Assembly (NCBI GenBank): GCA_964463165.1
Contig: CAYXBK010000006.1
Coordinates: 124,001 to 188,000, forward strand
DNA from: UBA7236 sp964463165
GTDB taxonomy: Bacteria > Bacteroidota > Bacteroidia > Chitinophagales > BACL12
Reading direction: 5' to 3'
DNA: 64,000 bases
In this document: positions 1 through 8,758 of the stretch, piece after piece
Position numbering within the stretch: the stretch's first letter is position 1
How the letters are laid out: each line of letters starts with the position of its first letter
Notes under the pieces: generated by a model
The model's input: only the letters and a program-made list of their open reading frames with translations
What the model was told of the DNA's origin: nothing
Database searches by the model: none
Made by a program: the position numbers and the translations under genes

Positions 1-2
1 CT

Positions 3-554
3 GTTATTTGTGCAGAACAAATGCTGATGAAAATTCTGAATCGGGCAAAATATCTTGCAAAAAGCGGTCAGCATATATTCGCAACACCTGCACTCAAATT
101 GTTTTTATATCAGGATTTTGATCTCAACAGGTTTTTATCGGATAAAAATTTATTGCAGCAATTTTCATTGCTCGACGACAGTGATCTGTTTTCTTCTTTA
201 AAGGAATGGCAGCATAGCGATGATAAAGTGCTTGCATACCTCAGCAATTGCATCATCAACAGAAAACTGTTCCGCATCGAACTCGGCAATCCTCCCATCC
301 CTCCACAACGTATACAACAGATCTCGAATGAAGTGCAAAAAAAGTTTGGAATACAAGATGCATTCGATCTGCAATATTTCGTTTTTCATGATGTAACAAC
401 CAATAGTGCATATAATATTGAAGCCGAAACCATAAATATCAAACTCCGCACAGGCGGCGTGATGGACGTTACGGATGCGAGCGATCATCTCAACCTCGCT
501 GCGTTGGCTGGTACCGTTGTAAAGCACTATATTTGCTACCCAAAAGAAAGCTGA
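3..554 (+). CDS. C-terminal part of a probable HD-domain phosphohydrolase (5' truncated by window edge)
   Basis: The reading frame is open to the first base of the window, so the gene starts outside it. The first in-frame ATG (position 21) lies within a continuous helical-looking sequence and is unlikely to be the true start. The visible 183 residues contain no HD metal-binding motif, which would lie upstream. The identification rests on gene order: in Bacteroidota an HD-superfamily phosphohydrolase commonly precedes lpxD, and this tail has the right length and position. The stop is 4 bp before lpxD, so the genes are almost certainly co-transcribed. The function is inferred from synteny, not from visible catalytic residues. 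Confidence 0.55.
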   Translation, partial: VICAEQMLMKILNRAKYLAKSGQHIFATPALKLFLYQDFDLNRFLSDKNLLQQFSLLDDSDLFSSLKEWQHSDDKVLAYLSNCIINRKLFRIELGNPPIPPQRIQQISNEVQKKFGIQDAFDLQYFVFHDVTTNSAYNIEAETINIKLRTGGVMDVTDASDHLNLAALAGTVVKHYICYPKES

Positions 555-558
555 CGGA

Positions 559-1599
559 ATGGAGTTTACAGCACTTGAACTGTGTCAATTTTTAAACGGA
601 ACATTAGAAGGCGATCCTTTGGTTAAAGTGCGTAAGCCGGCAAAAATTGAAGAAGGTTCTGAAGGTGATGTTTGCTTTCTTGCGAATCCAAAATATCTGT
701 CATACGCTTATTCAACCAAAGCATCGGTGCTGATTGTAAACAATGATCAGATTTTCGATCAGCCGGTAAAAACAACGATCATAAGGGTGAAGGATGCTTA
801 TACCAGTATTGCCAAAGTGCTTGAGCAATATAAATCCATGAATGGTATGAGCAATGGAGTGGATAAACTTGCGCATGTTGCCGGAAATGCGGTGCTTGGA
901 AAAAATATTCATGTAGGTGCATTTTCAATAATCAGTGATGGCACGGTTACAGGAGATGATGTTCAGATTTATCCGAATGTATTTATCGGAAGGAATGTGA
1001 AGATCGGATCCAATTCAATTTTACATCCCGGCGTTATATTGCTGGATGATACGGTGATCGGAAATAATTGTATAATTGGTTCCGGCACGGTAATAGGCAG
1101 TGATGGATTCGGGTTTGCGCCGCAAAACGATGGAACCTATAAAAAAGTAGCGCAGACAGGTAATGTTGTGATTGAAGATAATGTGGAGATCGGAGCGAAT
1201 ACAACAATCGACAGGGCCACAATGGGATCAACGATTATCCGAAAAGGTGCGAAGCTGGATAATCTGATTCAGATCGCACATAATGTTGAGATAGGGGAGA
1301 ACACCGTAATTGCGGCTCAATCGGGAATTTCCGGGAGTACCAAAATCGGTAAAAATTGCGTGATAGGAGGGCAGGTTGGAATTGTAGGGCATATCATAAT
1401 TGCAGACGGCACCAGGATAAATGCGCAAAGCGGAGTTTCGAAATCTGTAAAAGAGGAAAAAAGTGCATTAACAGGATCACCGGCATTCGATTATAATGCA
1501 AGCATGCGCAGCCAGGTACTCATCAGAAAATTACCTGAACTTTACGAGAAATTACGTGAACTGGAAGAAAGAATTAAAACCTTTGAATCCAGAATTTGA
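559..1599 (+). CDS. lpxD: UDP-3-O-(3-hydroxyacyl)glucosamine N-acyltransferase LpxD
   Basis: LpxD transfers a 3-hydroxyacyl chain from acyl carrier protein to the 2-amino group of UDP-3-O-acyl-glucosamine, the third step of lipid A synthesis, in the cytoplasm. The 346-residue protein has an N-terminal uridine-binding domain (about residues 1-100), then a long run of hexapeptide repeats forming a left-handed beta-helix (about 100-310) and a charged C-terminal helix. The motif IGSDGFGFAP and the catalytic histidine context QIAHNVEIG (His241) are intact. The length is normal for the family. It is the second gene of a tightly packed lipid A operon and is followed 23 bp later by lpxC/fabZ. Confidence 0.97.
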   Translation: MEFTALELCQFLNGTLEGDPLVKVRKPAKIEEGSEGDVCFLANPKYLSYAYSTKASVLIVNNDQIFDQPVKTTIIRVKDAYTSIAKVLEQYKSMNGMSNGVDKLAHVAGNAVLGKNIHVGAFSIISDGTVTGDDVQIYPNVFIGRNVKIGSNSILHPGVILLDDTVIGNNCIIGSGTVIGSDGFGFAPQNDGTYKKVAQTGNVVIEDNVEIGANTTIDRATMGSTIIRKGAKLDNLIQIAHNVEIGENTVIAAQSGISGSTKIGKNCVIGGQVGIVGHIIIADGTRINAQSGVSKSVKEEKSALTGSPAFDYNASMRSQVLIRKLPELYEKLRELEERIKTFESRI

Positions 1600-1622
1600 T
1601 AAGCATAAGTTAAACAGACCAA

Positions 1623-3029
1623 GTGACGAAAGAATTTCAGCATACAATTAAAAGCCCTGTTTCGATAGATGGTGTAGGGTTGCATACAGGAACGGCGGTA
1701 ACAATGACCTTCAGGCCGGCGCCTGTAAATTTCGGCTATAAATTCAAGCGCATAGACATCGAAGGTGGACCGGTGATTGAAGCCGATGCCGACCTGGTGA
1801 CAGATACGGCCCGCGGCACAACAATTACAAAAAATGGTGCGAGCGTTTCTACAATCGAGCATACGCTGGCCGCACTGGTCGGACTGGGAATAGACAATGT
1901 GCTGATAGAACTCGATGGCCCTGAAACGCCGATTATGGATGGTTCATCAAAAGTGTTTATCGAATATTTATCAGAAGCCGGCCTTGAAAAGCAGGATGCC
2001 GAAAGAGAATACATAAATATTGGAGAGAATATCACGTATAAAGATGCAGACCGTAAAACAGAAATGACCGTTATGCCTGCCGATGATTATGAAGTGACCG
2101 TGATGATCGATTTCGATTCAAAGGTATTGGGTAAGCAGCATGCAACACTTAAGCATATTTCTGATTTTAGTGCCGAGATAGCCAATAGCCGTACTTTTTG
2201 TTTTCTGCATGAGTTGGAATCTCTATATGAAAACAATCTTATCAAAGGTGGAGACCTGAATAATGCAATTGTGATCGTTGACAAGGAAGTTACGGCTCCA
2301 GAAATGGAGAAGCTGAAGAAAATGTTTAACAAGGAATCTGTTTCCGTAAAAAAGGAAGGCATACTCAACAATCTTGAATTACACTGGATGAACGAACCTG
2401 CCAGGCATAAATTACTGGATGTGGTTGGTGATCTGGCATTGGCAGGTAAACCCATCCGCGGGAAAATAATTGCCAGTCGTCCGGGTCATCCTTCAAATGT
2501 TGAATTTGCCAAAAGGATTAAAGCTTACCATAAAAACAAAAAAAACACATCTATCGGACCAAAATACGACCCATCGGTTGAACCTCTGTTTGATATCAAC
2601 CATATTTCAAAAATGCTCCCGCATAAGTACCCGTTTTTGCTGGTGGATAAAATCATTGAGATGGATGAAAACCATATTGTCGGGGTGAAAAATGTAACTT
2701 ACAACGAATCGTTTTTTCAGGGGCATTTTCCGGGAAACCCTGTATTCCCCGGAGTTTTGCAGGTAGAAGCCCTTGCACAAACAGGTGGCATTTTTGTTTT
2801 GAGCAAAGTAACCGACCCTGAAAATTATGATACCTATTTCCTGAAGATCGATAAGGTAAAGTTTAAAAAGAAAGTCCTTCCGGGTGATACATTATTGCTA
2901 AAAATGGAACTGATCAACCCGATACGTCGCGGAATCTGTGAAATGAAAGCAACCGCATATGTCGGCAACACCGTTGTTACCGAAGGTGAATTAACAGCAC
3001 AGGTTATCAGAAGAAATCAGAATTCATGA
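1623..3029 (+). CDS. lpxC/fabZ: Bifunctional UDP-3-O-acyl-GlcNAc deacetylase / 3-hydroxyacyl-ACP dehydratase (LpxC-FabZ fusion)
   Basis: This 468-residue fusion is characteristic of Bacteroidota. The N-terminal LpxC half (about 1-300) performs the committed, zinc-dependent deacetylation of lipid A synthesis. The expected zinc ligands are visible: His80 in STIEHTLAAL, and His262 and Asp266 in PARHKLLDVVGD. The catalytic His289 lies in SRPGHPSNVEF. The C-terminal FabZ half (about 325-468) dehydrates 3-hydroxyacyl-ACP in fatty acid elongation, with His368 in QGHFPGNPVFPG and Glu382 in QVEALAQTGG. The start codon is GTG at 1623, directly followed by the conserved LpxC N-terminus. The stop overlaps the lpxA start. 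The fusion places two enzymes competing for hydroxyacyl-ACP in one polypeptide. Confidence 0.97.
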   Translation: MTKEFQHTIKSPVSIDGVGLHTGTAVTMTFRPAPVNFGYKFKRIDIEGGPVIEADADLVTDTARGTTITKNGASVSTIEHTLAALVGLGIDNVLIELDGPETPIMDGSSKVFIEYLSEAGLEKQDAEREYINIGENITYKDADRKTEMTVMPADDYEVTVMIDFDSKVLGKQHATLKHISDFSAEIANSRTFCFLHELESLYENNLIKGGDLNNAIVIVDKEVTAPEMEKLKKMFNKESVSVKKEGILNNLELHWMNEPARHKLLDVVGDLALAGKPIRGKIIASRPGHPSNVEFAKRIKAYHKNKKNTSIGPKYDPSVEPLFDINHISKMLPHKYPFLLVDKIIEMDENHIVGVKNVTYNESFFQGHFPGNPVFPGVLQVEALAQTGGIFVLSKVTDPENYDTYFLKIDKVKFKKKVLPGDTLLLKMELINPIRRGICEMKATAYVGNTVVTEGELTAQVIRRNQNS

Positions 3030-3814
3030 ACCAACCCTTAGCATACGTACATCCCCAGGCACAAATTGCAGACAATGTAGTGATCGAGCCTTTTGCATCC
3101 ATTTCAAAAAATGTGGTGATCGGCGAAGGAACCTGGATAGGCCCGAATGTTTGTATCATGCCGGGCGCCCGAATTGGTAAAAACTGCAGGATTTTTCCAG
3201 GTGCAGTCATCTCAGCTGTTCCACAGGATCTTAAATACCAGGGAGAGGAAACGGAAGTAATTATTGGAGATAATACAACGATCCGCGAATGTGTAACTGT
3301 GAACCGCGGAACTAAGTATGCATACAGGACAACCGTCGGAAGTAATTGTCTTTTAATGGCTTATTCGCATGTTGCGCATGATTGCCTGATTGGAAATAAT
3401 GTGATTCTGGCAAACTCTGTTAACCTTGCAGGGCATATTGAGATCGGCGATTGGTCGATTTTAGAGGGTATGGTTGCCGTTCAGCAGTTCATCAAGATTG
3501 GAGCGCATGCTTTTATTGCCGGTGGATCGCTTGTAAGAAAAGATGTTCCTCCATTTGTGAAAGCCGGCCGTGAACCGCTGAGTTATGTAGGAGTGAATTC
3601 TGTTGGTTTGAGAAGAAGAGGATATACGTCCGATTCAATTCAGCATATTCAGGATATTTACCGCTTACTGTTTATTAAAGGCCATAATGTTACCCGTGCG
3701 CTGAATATTATCGAGGCTGAAGTACCTGCTTCGGCAGAACGGGATATGATCGTAACCTTCATTAAGAACTCAAAAGAAGGTGTTATGAAAGGTTTCCGCC
3801 ACCTCAATGAATGA
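3026..3814 (+). CDS. lpxA: Acyl-ACP--UDP-N-acetylglucosamine O-acyltransferase LpxA
   Basis: LpxA catalyses the first step of lipid A synthesis, O-acylation of UDP-GlcNAc with a 3-hydroxyacyl chain from ACP. The 262-residue protein shows the hexapeptide beta-helix (about 1-190), the catalytic segment MAYSHVAHDC with His118 in the position of the family's catalytic base, and a helical C-terminal domain. The conserved region GGSLVRKDVPPFVKAGREP is present. The start codon overlaps the lpxC/fabZ stop in an ATGA junction, and its own stop overlaps the next gene the same way, so translation is probably coupled through the operon. Confidence 0.97.
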   Translation: MNQPLAYVHPQAQIADNVVIEPFASISKNVVIGEGTWIGPNVCIMPGARIGKNCRIFPGAVISAVPQDLKYQGEETEVIIGDNTTIRECVTVNRGTKYAYRTTVGSNCLLMAYSHVAHDCLIGNNVILANSVNLAGHIEIGDWSILEGMVAVQQFIKIGAHAFIAGGSLVRKDVPPFVKAGREPLSYVGVNSVGLRRRGYTSDSIQHIQDIYRLLFIKGHNVTRALNIIEAEVPASAERDMIVTFIKNSKEGVMKGFRHLNE

Positions 3815-4443
3815 AAATAGAACTCACAAATGTTTCAAAGCGGTTTAATTACGACTGGATTTTCCGGAATGTGAATTATGCGTTCGAAACAGGAAATCAA
3901 TATGCAATCACCGGCTCAAACGGTTCAGGGAAATCAACTTTACTGCGGATCATTTCAGCTCAGTTAACACCTTCAGAAGGGAAAATTTCATTCTTTGCCG
4001 GTTCCGGTCCAATCCCGGCCGACCAGATTTACAATTCCATTTCATATGCAGCGCCCTATATTGATCTGATCGATGATCTGACTTTTGATGAGGCAATACG
4101 TTTTCATTCTAAATTCAAACCTTTTCTGAATAATCTCATACCTGAGGAAATAAAATCTGCATCTGGTTTAACTGCCCATGGTTCAAAATATCTCAAAGAA
4201 TTTTCGTCCGGGATGCGTCAGCGTGTTAAACTTATTCTGAGCATTTTATCAGAAAGTTCTATTTTGCTTTTAGATGAACCCACAACTAATCTTGATGAAG
4301 CCGGCGTAAACTGGTATCTGGATCTGATTCAAAAATATGCGAAAAACAGAATCGTAATTGTCTGTTCAAACCAGGAACGGGAATATGCATTCTGTAATCA
4401 TATCCTCAGAATGCAGAACTACAAAGAATTGTATGCAATGTAA
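3811..4443 (+). CDS. ABC transporter ATP-binding protein at the end of the lipid A operon
   Basis: This is a single 210-residue nucleotide-binding domain with no membrane segment. It has a Walker A motif (GSNGSGKST, about residues 35-43), an ABC signature (FSSGMRQRVKL) and a Walker B with D-loop (LLLDEPTTNLDEAG). It overlaps lpxA by 4 bp, so it belongs to the lipid A operon. The permease partner is not next to it. The resemblance is to small export-type ATPases, and the gene order makes a role in envelope or lipid transport plausible, but the substrate cannot be read from the sequence. Confidence 0.85.
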   Translation: MKIELTNVSKRFNYDWIFRNVNYAFETGNQYAITGSNGSGKSTLLRIISAQLTPSEGKISFFAGSGPIPADQIYNSISYAAPYIDLIDDLTFDEAIRFHSKFKPFLNNLIPEEIKSASGLTAHGSKYLKEFSSGMRQRVKLILSILSESSILLLDEPTTNLDEAGVNWYLDLIQKYAKNRIVIVCSNQEREYAFCNHILRMQNYKELYAM

Positions 4444-4560
4444 CACAGCCCGTCAGGCTTGATAAATACTATATTCTTTTTACACATAATTGATATTATG
4501 TTAAGTAGAGATATTTTGCTTTAACAGGAATTATCAGTTTGTTTAATCAATCCAGATCCA

Positions 4561-4602
4561 AAATTAAAAACCCCTACTCATTCAAGTAAGGGCTTTTAAT
4601 TT
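4561..4602. terminator. Bidirectional intrinsic terminator between convergent genes
   Basis: An imperfect 18-bp inverted repeat (4561-4578 with 4585-4602, two mismatches) encloses a 6-base loop. A-rich left and T-rich right flanks are built into the stem, so it can terminate both the lipid A operon from the left and the TPR gene from the right. Confidence 0.75.
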
Positions 4603-4615
4603 TCCGGATCAGAAT

Positions 4616-5794
4616 TTATCCTTCCAGTAATTTCTTAATTGCATCTGCCTTTTCCGTCTGGCCGGTCCGGACATAAATTTCTTTCAAAGCCTGCATGGTA
4701 GAAATATCTGCAGGGTTTACCTGATGCGCTTTTTCAAAATACGGTAAAGCGGAAGTATAAAGAGCATTTCTTTCCGCTTGCAGTTTCTGGTATTCTGATT
4801 CCTTGTCCAGCGGCAATGCATTCATTGTTTTATTGATTTCAATCGCAGTGTTATAATACAGCGCCCCCATATTGAGGTTGATATCAAATCTGTCGGGTGC
4901 AAGGCTTAATGCTTTGGAATATGCCTTTACAGATTCATCAAAATGCTGCTTGCTGTTTGCAGAATCTATTTTTATCAGCTCGCTATGCGTTGTTCCAAGC
5001 ACAAAATATAATTCAGGGTTTTGGGGATCTATATTGATCGCATCCTGCAATTTGCCCACCAGGTCAGAAAGTTTATTGTCGTTGAGATAGAAATTCAGCT
5101 CTGTGATCATAATTTCCTTATCCTGCGGGAAATTCTTTCTCCCCGCTTCAATTACTTTTAAAGCTTCATCTTTCCTTCCTGATTCCATATATAAACTTGA
5201 AAGTTCTGAATAGAGATAAGACTCGCTGTATTTCATATCCACCAGCTTCTGGAAAGCTGTAATGGCTTCAACTGTACGGTTTGTACGCTCAGCCGTGAGG
5301 CCTACATTGAAGATAACACCTGTATCCAGCGGACTCAACGGATTTGCATCGATCTCGAGCAGATTTGTCTCGTTTGATTTACTGAAATATTTATAGGCTG
5401 TTTCGAGGTCGCCGGCATTGTATGCTGTGGCACCCTTTGAGAAATAAAGTGAAAACGTAACGGCGAGGCTGTTTGCGATATCAATCTTATAGTTTTTCGA
5501 ATCTGGCATATTGAGTGCATTGCGGAATGATTCGAGTGCGATATCAATCGGATTTTCAATTGCCGCAAAGGCATTTGTTGAGTCAACAGCAATGAGGTTG
5601 TAGATCTTACCCCTTGTATACCATGTCTTCGCCTCATTCATTGTTTTTTCATTCATGATGGCGGCATCAATGGCTTCTCTTGCTTTTGGCAGATCTGTGT
5701 ACATCAGATTCACCGCTGTTGTCACCTTGCTTGATTGGGCAAATGAATATGTCAATGAAACAAGTGTGATTAAAAAGATTGTTATTCTTTTCAT
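4616..5794 (-). CDS. Secreted/periplasmic tetratricopeptide-repeat protein
   Basis: The 392-residue protein begins with a clear signal peptide (KRITIFLITLVSLTYSFAQ, cleavage after about residue 20). The remainder consists of helical tetratricopeptide repeats, for example around VEAITAFQKLVDMKYSES, DEALKVIEAGRKNFPQD and NPELYFVLGTTHSELIK. No enzyme domain is visible. It probably acts as a protein-interaction scaffold in the periplasm. It lies 36 bp downstream of gyrA on the same strand and may be co-transcribed with it. The specific function is unknown. Confidence 0.8.
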   Translation of the reverse strand: MKRITIFLITLVSLTYSFAQSSKVTTAVNLMYTDLPKAREAIDAAIMNEKTMNEAKTWYTRGKIYNLIAVDSTNAFAAIENPIDIALESFRNALNMPDSKNYKIDIANSLAVTFSLYFSKGATAYNAGDLETAYKYFSKSNETNLLEIDANPLSPLDTGVIFNVGLTAERTNRTVEAITAFQKLVDMKYSESYLYSELSSLYMESGRKDEALKVIEAGRKNFPQDKEIMITELNFYLNDNKLSDLVGKLQDAINIDPQNPELYFVLGTTHSELIKIDSANSKQHFDESVKAYSKALSLAPDRFDINLNMGALYYNTAIEINKTMNALPLDKESEYQKLQAERNALYTSALPYFEKAHQVNPADISTMQALKEIYVRTGQTEKADAIKKLLEG

Positions 5795-5830
5795 TGTATG
5801 GATAATTTTAAAATTATGTATCTCAGCAAT

Positions 5831-8392
5831 TTATTCGTTGACAGGTGAATCAGTTTCTTCGATTAAACCATCGTTTTCATTTGGTATTTCACCGTCCTGA
5901 TCTTCAATAATTAAATCGTCGTCCTCATCTTTTTCAACTTTGGCAACAGCCGCAATTCTGTCTCCTTCTCTCAAATTGATCAGGCGCACACCCTGCGTTG
6001 CTCTTCCCATCACCCTCAGGTTATCGAGGCCCATCCGGATTGTCATGCCCGATTCACATATGATCATCAGGTCATCTTTATCCGTCACATCTTTAATTGC
6101 GATCAAATGGCCGGTTTTAGGTGTGATCTTAATTGTTGTAACGCCTTTACCCCCTCTGTTCGTAATTCTGTATTCCTGCTCTCCTGTTTCCAGATCCACA
6201 AGAAAACTGCGTTTACCATAACCATTTTCACTTACAACAAGAACGGTTTTTTCTCTGTCGCCCTTTTCGACAGAAATCATGCCAACGACCTCGTCTTTTT
6301 CATCCTGTAATTCAATGCCTCTCACACCTGTGGCGCTGCGTCCCATCGGCCTCACCTTTTCTTCCGGGAACCTTATCGCACGGCCGCTTTTAACAGCGAG
6401 CATGATCTCACAATTTCCATTGGTAAGAATAACTTCCAGCAACTCATCACCTTCGTTTATATTGATTGCAACAATTCCATTTGCACGCGGGCGTGAAAAC
6501 GCTTCAACCGTTGTTTTCTTGATGGTTCCTTTGCGTGTGCAGAAAACCAAATAATGTGAATTGATAAATGCCTCATCTTCCAGGTCATGGATATCGATAT
6601 AAGCCATCACCTTATCATCCGGCGGAAGGCTGATCAGGTTTTGAATTGCTCTTCCCTTGCTGATTCTGGTTCCTTCCGGGATCTGATATACCGGCAACCA
6701 GAAACATCTGCCCTGCTGTGTAAAGAACAGCATGGTGTCGTGGGTGGATGCAATTAAAATATGTTCAATAAAATCTTCCTCCCTTGCAGCACTGCCCTTC
6801 GATCCTTTGCCGCCTCTGCCCTGCCTGCGGTATTCCGTAACTGCGGTGCGTTTGATATATCCAAGGTGTGAGATGGTAATGACCACATTTTCTTCTTCGA
6901 TCAGATCTTCAATACTCATTTCGCCTTCAGCGGCTACAATCTGAGTTCTCCTCACGTCGCCGAATTTCTCTCTGATCTCATTTGTTTCATCTACAATGAT
7001 CTGCATACGTGCAGCTTCATTGCTTAAAATTTCTTCCAGCCTTGCGATCAAAGCTTTCACCTCTTCATATTCAGCTCTGATCTTATCTATTTCAAGCCCG
7101 GTAAGGCGCTGTAAACGCATTTCAAGAATTGCCTTTGCCTGTATCTCTGATAACTGGAACTGCGTGATCAATCCTTCTTTTGCATCGTCAGGGTTTTTAG
7201 AACTCCTGATAAGGTTGATGACAGCATCAAGATTATCGAGAGCTATGATCAAACCTTCCAGTATATGCGCACGTTCCTGGGCTTTGCGCAAATCAAATTG
7301 CGTTCTGCGCACAATCACTTCATGGCGGAATTCAACAAAGTACCCGATCAGCTGGCGCAGATTGAGTTGCTTTGGCCTTCCATGTACGAGGCAGATATTA
7401 TTAACTCCGTAAGATGATTGCAGCGGAGTGTATTTATATAACTGATTGAGCACCACAGAAGCAACTGCATCTTTCTTAATTTCAATCACAACACGCATAC
7501 CTTCACGGTCGCTGTAATCGTTTGCATCTGAGATCCCTTCGATTCTTTTTTCATGAACAAGTTCTGATATTTTGGTAATGAGTAAGGCTTTATTTACCTG
7601 GAAAGGAATTTCAGTGATGACGATCTGCTCACGGCCATTTGGTAAAGTTTCAATATTCGCAACTCCACGCACTACAATTTTACCCCGACCGGTTTCAAAG
7701 CTTTCATTAATTCCTTCAACCCCATAAATTGTCGCTCCTGTCGGAAAATCCGGCCCCTTGATGTATTTCATCAGTTCCAGATTCGTAATGTCTTTATTTT
7801 GAATATAAGCAACGATCCCTTCGCACACCTCAGAAAGGTTGTGCGGAAGAATATTGGTAGCCATACCGACTGCAATTCCGGAAGAACCATTGATAAGCAG
7901 GTTCGGAATTTTTGAAGGAAGAACAGAAGGTTCCTGTAAGGTATCGTCAAAATTGTTTGTAAAATCTACTGTTTCCTTTTCGAGATCGTCGAGCATTTCC
8001 TCAGTGATTCTGGAAAATCTTGCCTCGGTATAACGCATTGCCGCAGGGCTGTCACCATCCACCGAACCGAAGTTTCCCTGTCCATCCACCAAAGGATACC
8101 GCATACTCCATTCCTGGGCCATACGCACCATTGCATCATATACAGAGCTGTCGCCATGCGGGTGATATTTACCGAGCACCTCCCCTACGATCCTTGCCGA
8201 TTTCTTATAAGGTTTGTTATAATTGATACCCAGGTCCTGCATACCGTAAAGAACTCTCCTGTGCACCGGTTTTAATCCGTCACGCACATCAGGAATGGCT
8301 CTGGCAACAATTACCGACATCGAATAATCGATGTAGGCGGTTTTCATTTCATCTTCAATATTAATCGGTATTATTTTTTCTCCTTCAGGCAT
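5831..8392 (-). CDS. gyrA: DNA gyrase subunit A
   Basis: GyrA is the breakage-reunion subunit of the gyrase that introduces negative supercoils. The 853-residue protein has the conserved N-terminus (IEDEMKTAYIDYSMSVIVAR), the winged-helix domain with the active-site tyrosine (Tyr121 in AAMRYTEARFS), a coiled-coil gate and a six-bladed C-terminal DNA-wrapping domain. The GyrA box appears as QGRGGKG, where E. coli has QRRGGKG, which still identifies gyrase rather than topoisomerase IV. At the quinolone-resistance positions the residues are Ser82 and Asp86, the usual sensitive-type residues. The C-terminus carries a long acidic tail (about 30 residues rich in Asp and Glu). The start fits the family. 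Confidence 0.98.
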   Translation of the reverse strand: MPEGEKIIPINIEDEMKTAYIDYSMSVIVARAIPDVRDGLKPVHRRVLYGMQDLGINYNKPYKKSARIVGEVLGKYHPHGDSSVYDAMVRMAQEWSMRYPLVDGQGNFGSVDGDSPAAMRYTEARFSRITEEMLDDLEKETVDFTNNFDDTLQEPSVLPSKIPNLLINGSSGIAVGMATNILPHNLSEVCEGIVAYIQNKDITNLELMKYIKGPDFPTGATIYGVEGINESFETGRGKIVVRGVANIETLPNGREQIVITEIPFQVNKALLITKISELVHEKRIEGISDANDYSDREGMRVVIEIKKDAVASVVLNQLYKYTPLQSSYGVNNICLVHGRPKQLNLRQLIGYFVEFRHEVIVRRTQFDLRKAQERAHILEGLIIALDNLDAVINLIRSSKNPDDAKEGLITQFQLSEIQAKAILEMRLQRLTGLEIDKIRAEYEEVKALIARLEEILSNEAARMQIIVDETNEIREKFGDVRRTQIVAAEGEMSIEDLIEEENVVITISHLGYIKRTAVTEYRRQGRGGKGSKGSAAREEDFIEHILIASTHDTMLFFTQQGRCFWLPVYQIPEGTRISKGRAIQNLISLPPDDKVMAYIDIHDLEDEAFINSHYLVFCTRKGTIKKTTVEAFSRPRANGIVAININEGDELLEVILTNGNCEIMLAVKSGRAIRFPEEKVRPMGRSATGVRGIELQDEKDEVVGMISVEKGDREKTVLVVSENGYGKRSFLVDLETGEQEYRITNRGGKGVTTIKITPKTGHLIAIKDVTDKDDLMIICESGMTIRMGLDNLRVMGRATQGVRLINLREGDRIAAVAKVEKDEDDDLIIEDQDGEIPNENDGLIEETDSPVNE

Positions 8393-8452
8393 GTTATTTT
8401 GTTAAATTGGAATGCTGGAAACGGTATGTTTTTCAGCTAAAAATGATATCGG

Positions 8453-8460
8453 CAAAGTTA
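8453..8460 (-). promoter_or_regulatory. Candidate -7 element for gyrA
   Basis: Read on the minus strand the octamer is TAACTTTG, matching the Bacteroidota -7 consensus TAnnTTTG, 60 bp upstream of the gyrA start. No good TTG -33 element is seen at the expected distance, so this is tentative. Confidence 0.35.
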
Positions 8461-8592
8461 ATAAATAAAGGCCGCCGAATGAAGTATTTATACACATTGA
8501 AATGGGCAAAATGATGGTGGGATTTTGCCTTGCAAATTAGTTGAATTTATAAAGTGAAACAAGTGGTAAGACCGAAGACGGTAATCATATTT

Positions 8593-8715
8593 TTGTAAAA
8601 AAAAACAGGGGTGCCGGCTTGCGCCGAGCGACCCCTGATCCCCATGAAAACACACAATGAGGATAACGCCTGGTTGCTTTTTTAGTTTCATACCTTAACA
8701 AAATATAACAAAAGG
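8593..8715 (-). ncRNA. Candidate small RNA with structured terminator in the 8393-8758 gap
   Basis: The gap between gyrA and the next gene has no convincing coding sequence. On the minus strand it holds a strong terminator: CAGGGGT (pairing with ACCCCTG) around an inner CGGC-GCAA-GCCG stem with a GNRA tetraloop, followed by nine or more T. No minus-strand gene ends here, so the terminator needs its own transcript. A TAAATTTG element (minus strand, 8722-8729) could serve as the -7 box of a transcript of about 120 nt. The T-run lies only on the minus side, and the tetraloop is GNRA only on that strand, which fixes the direction. Family unknown. Confidence 0.35.
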
Positions 8716-8758
8716 CTCTTACAAATTTATTTGCGCTATTTTTATATAAATTCCCTTG

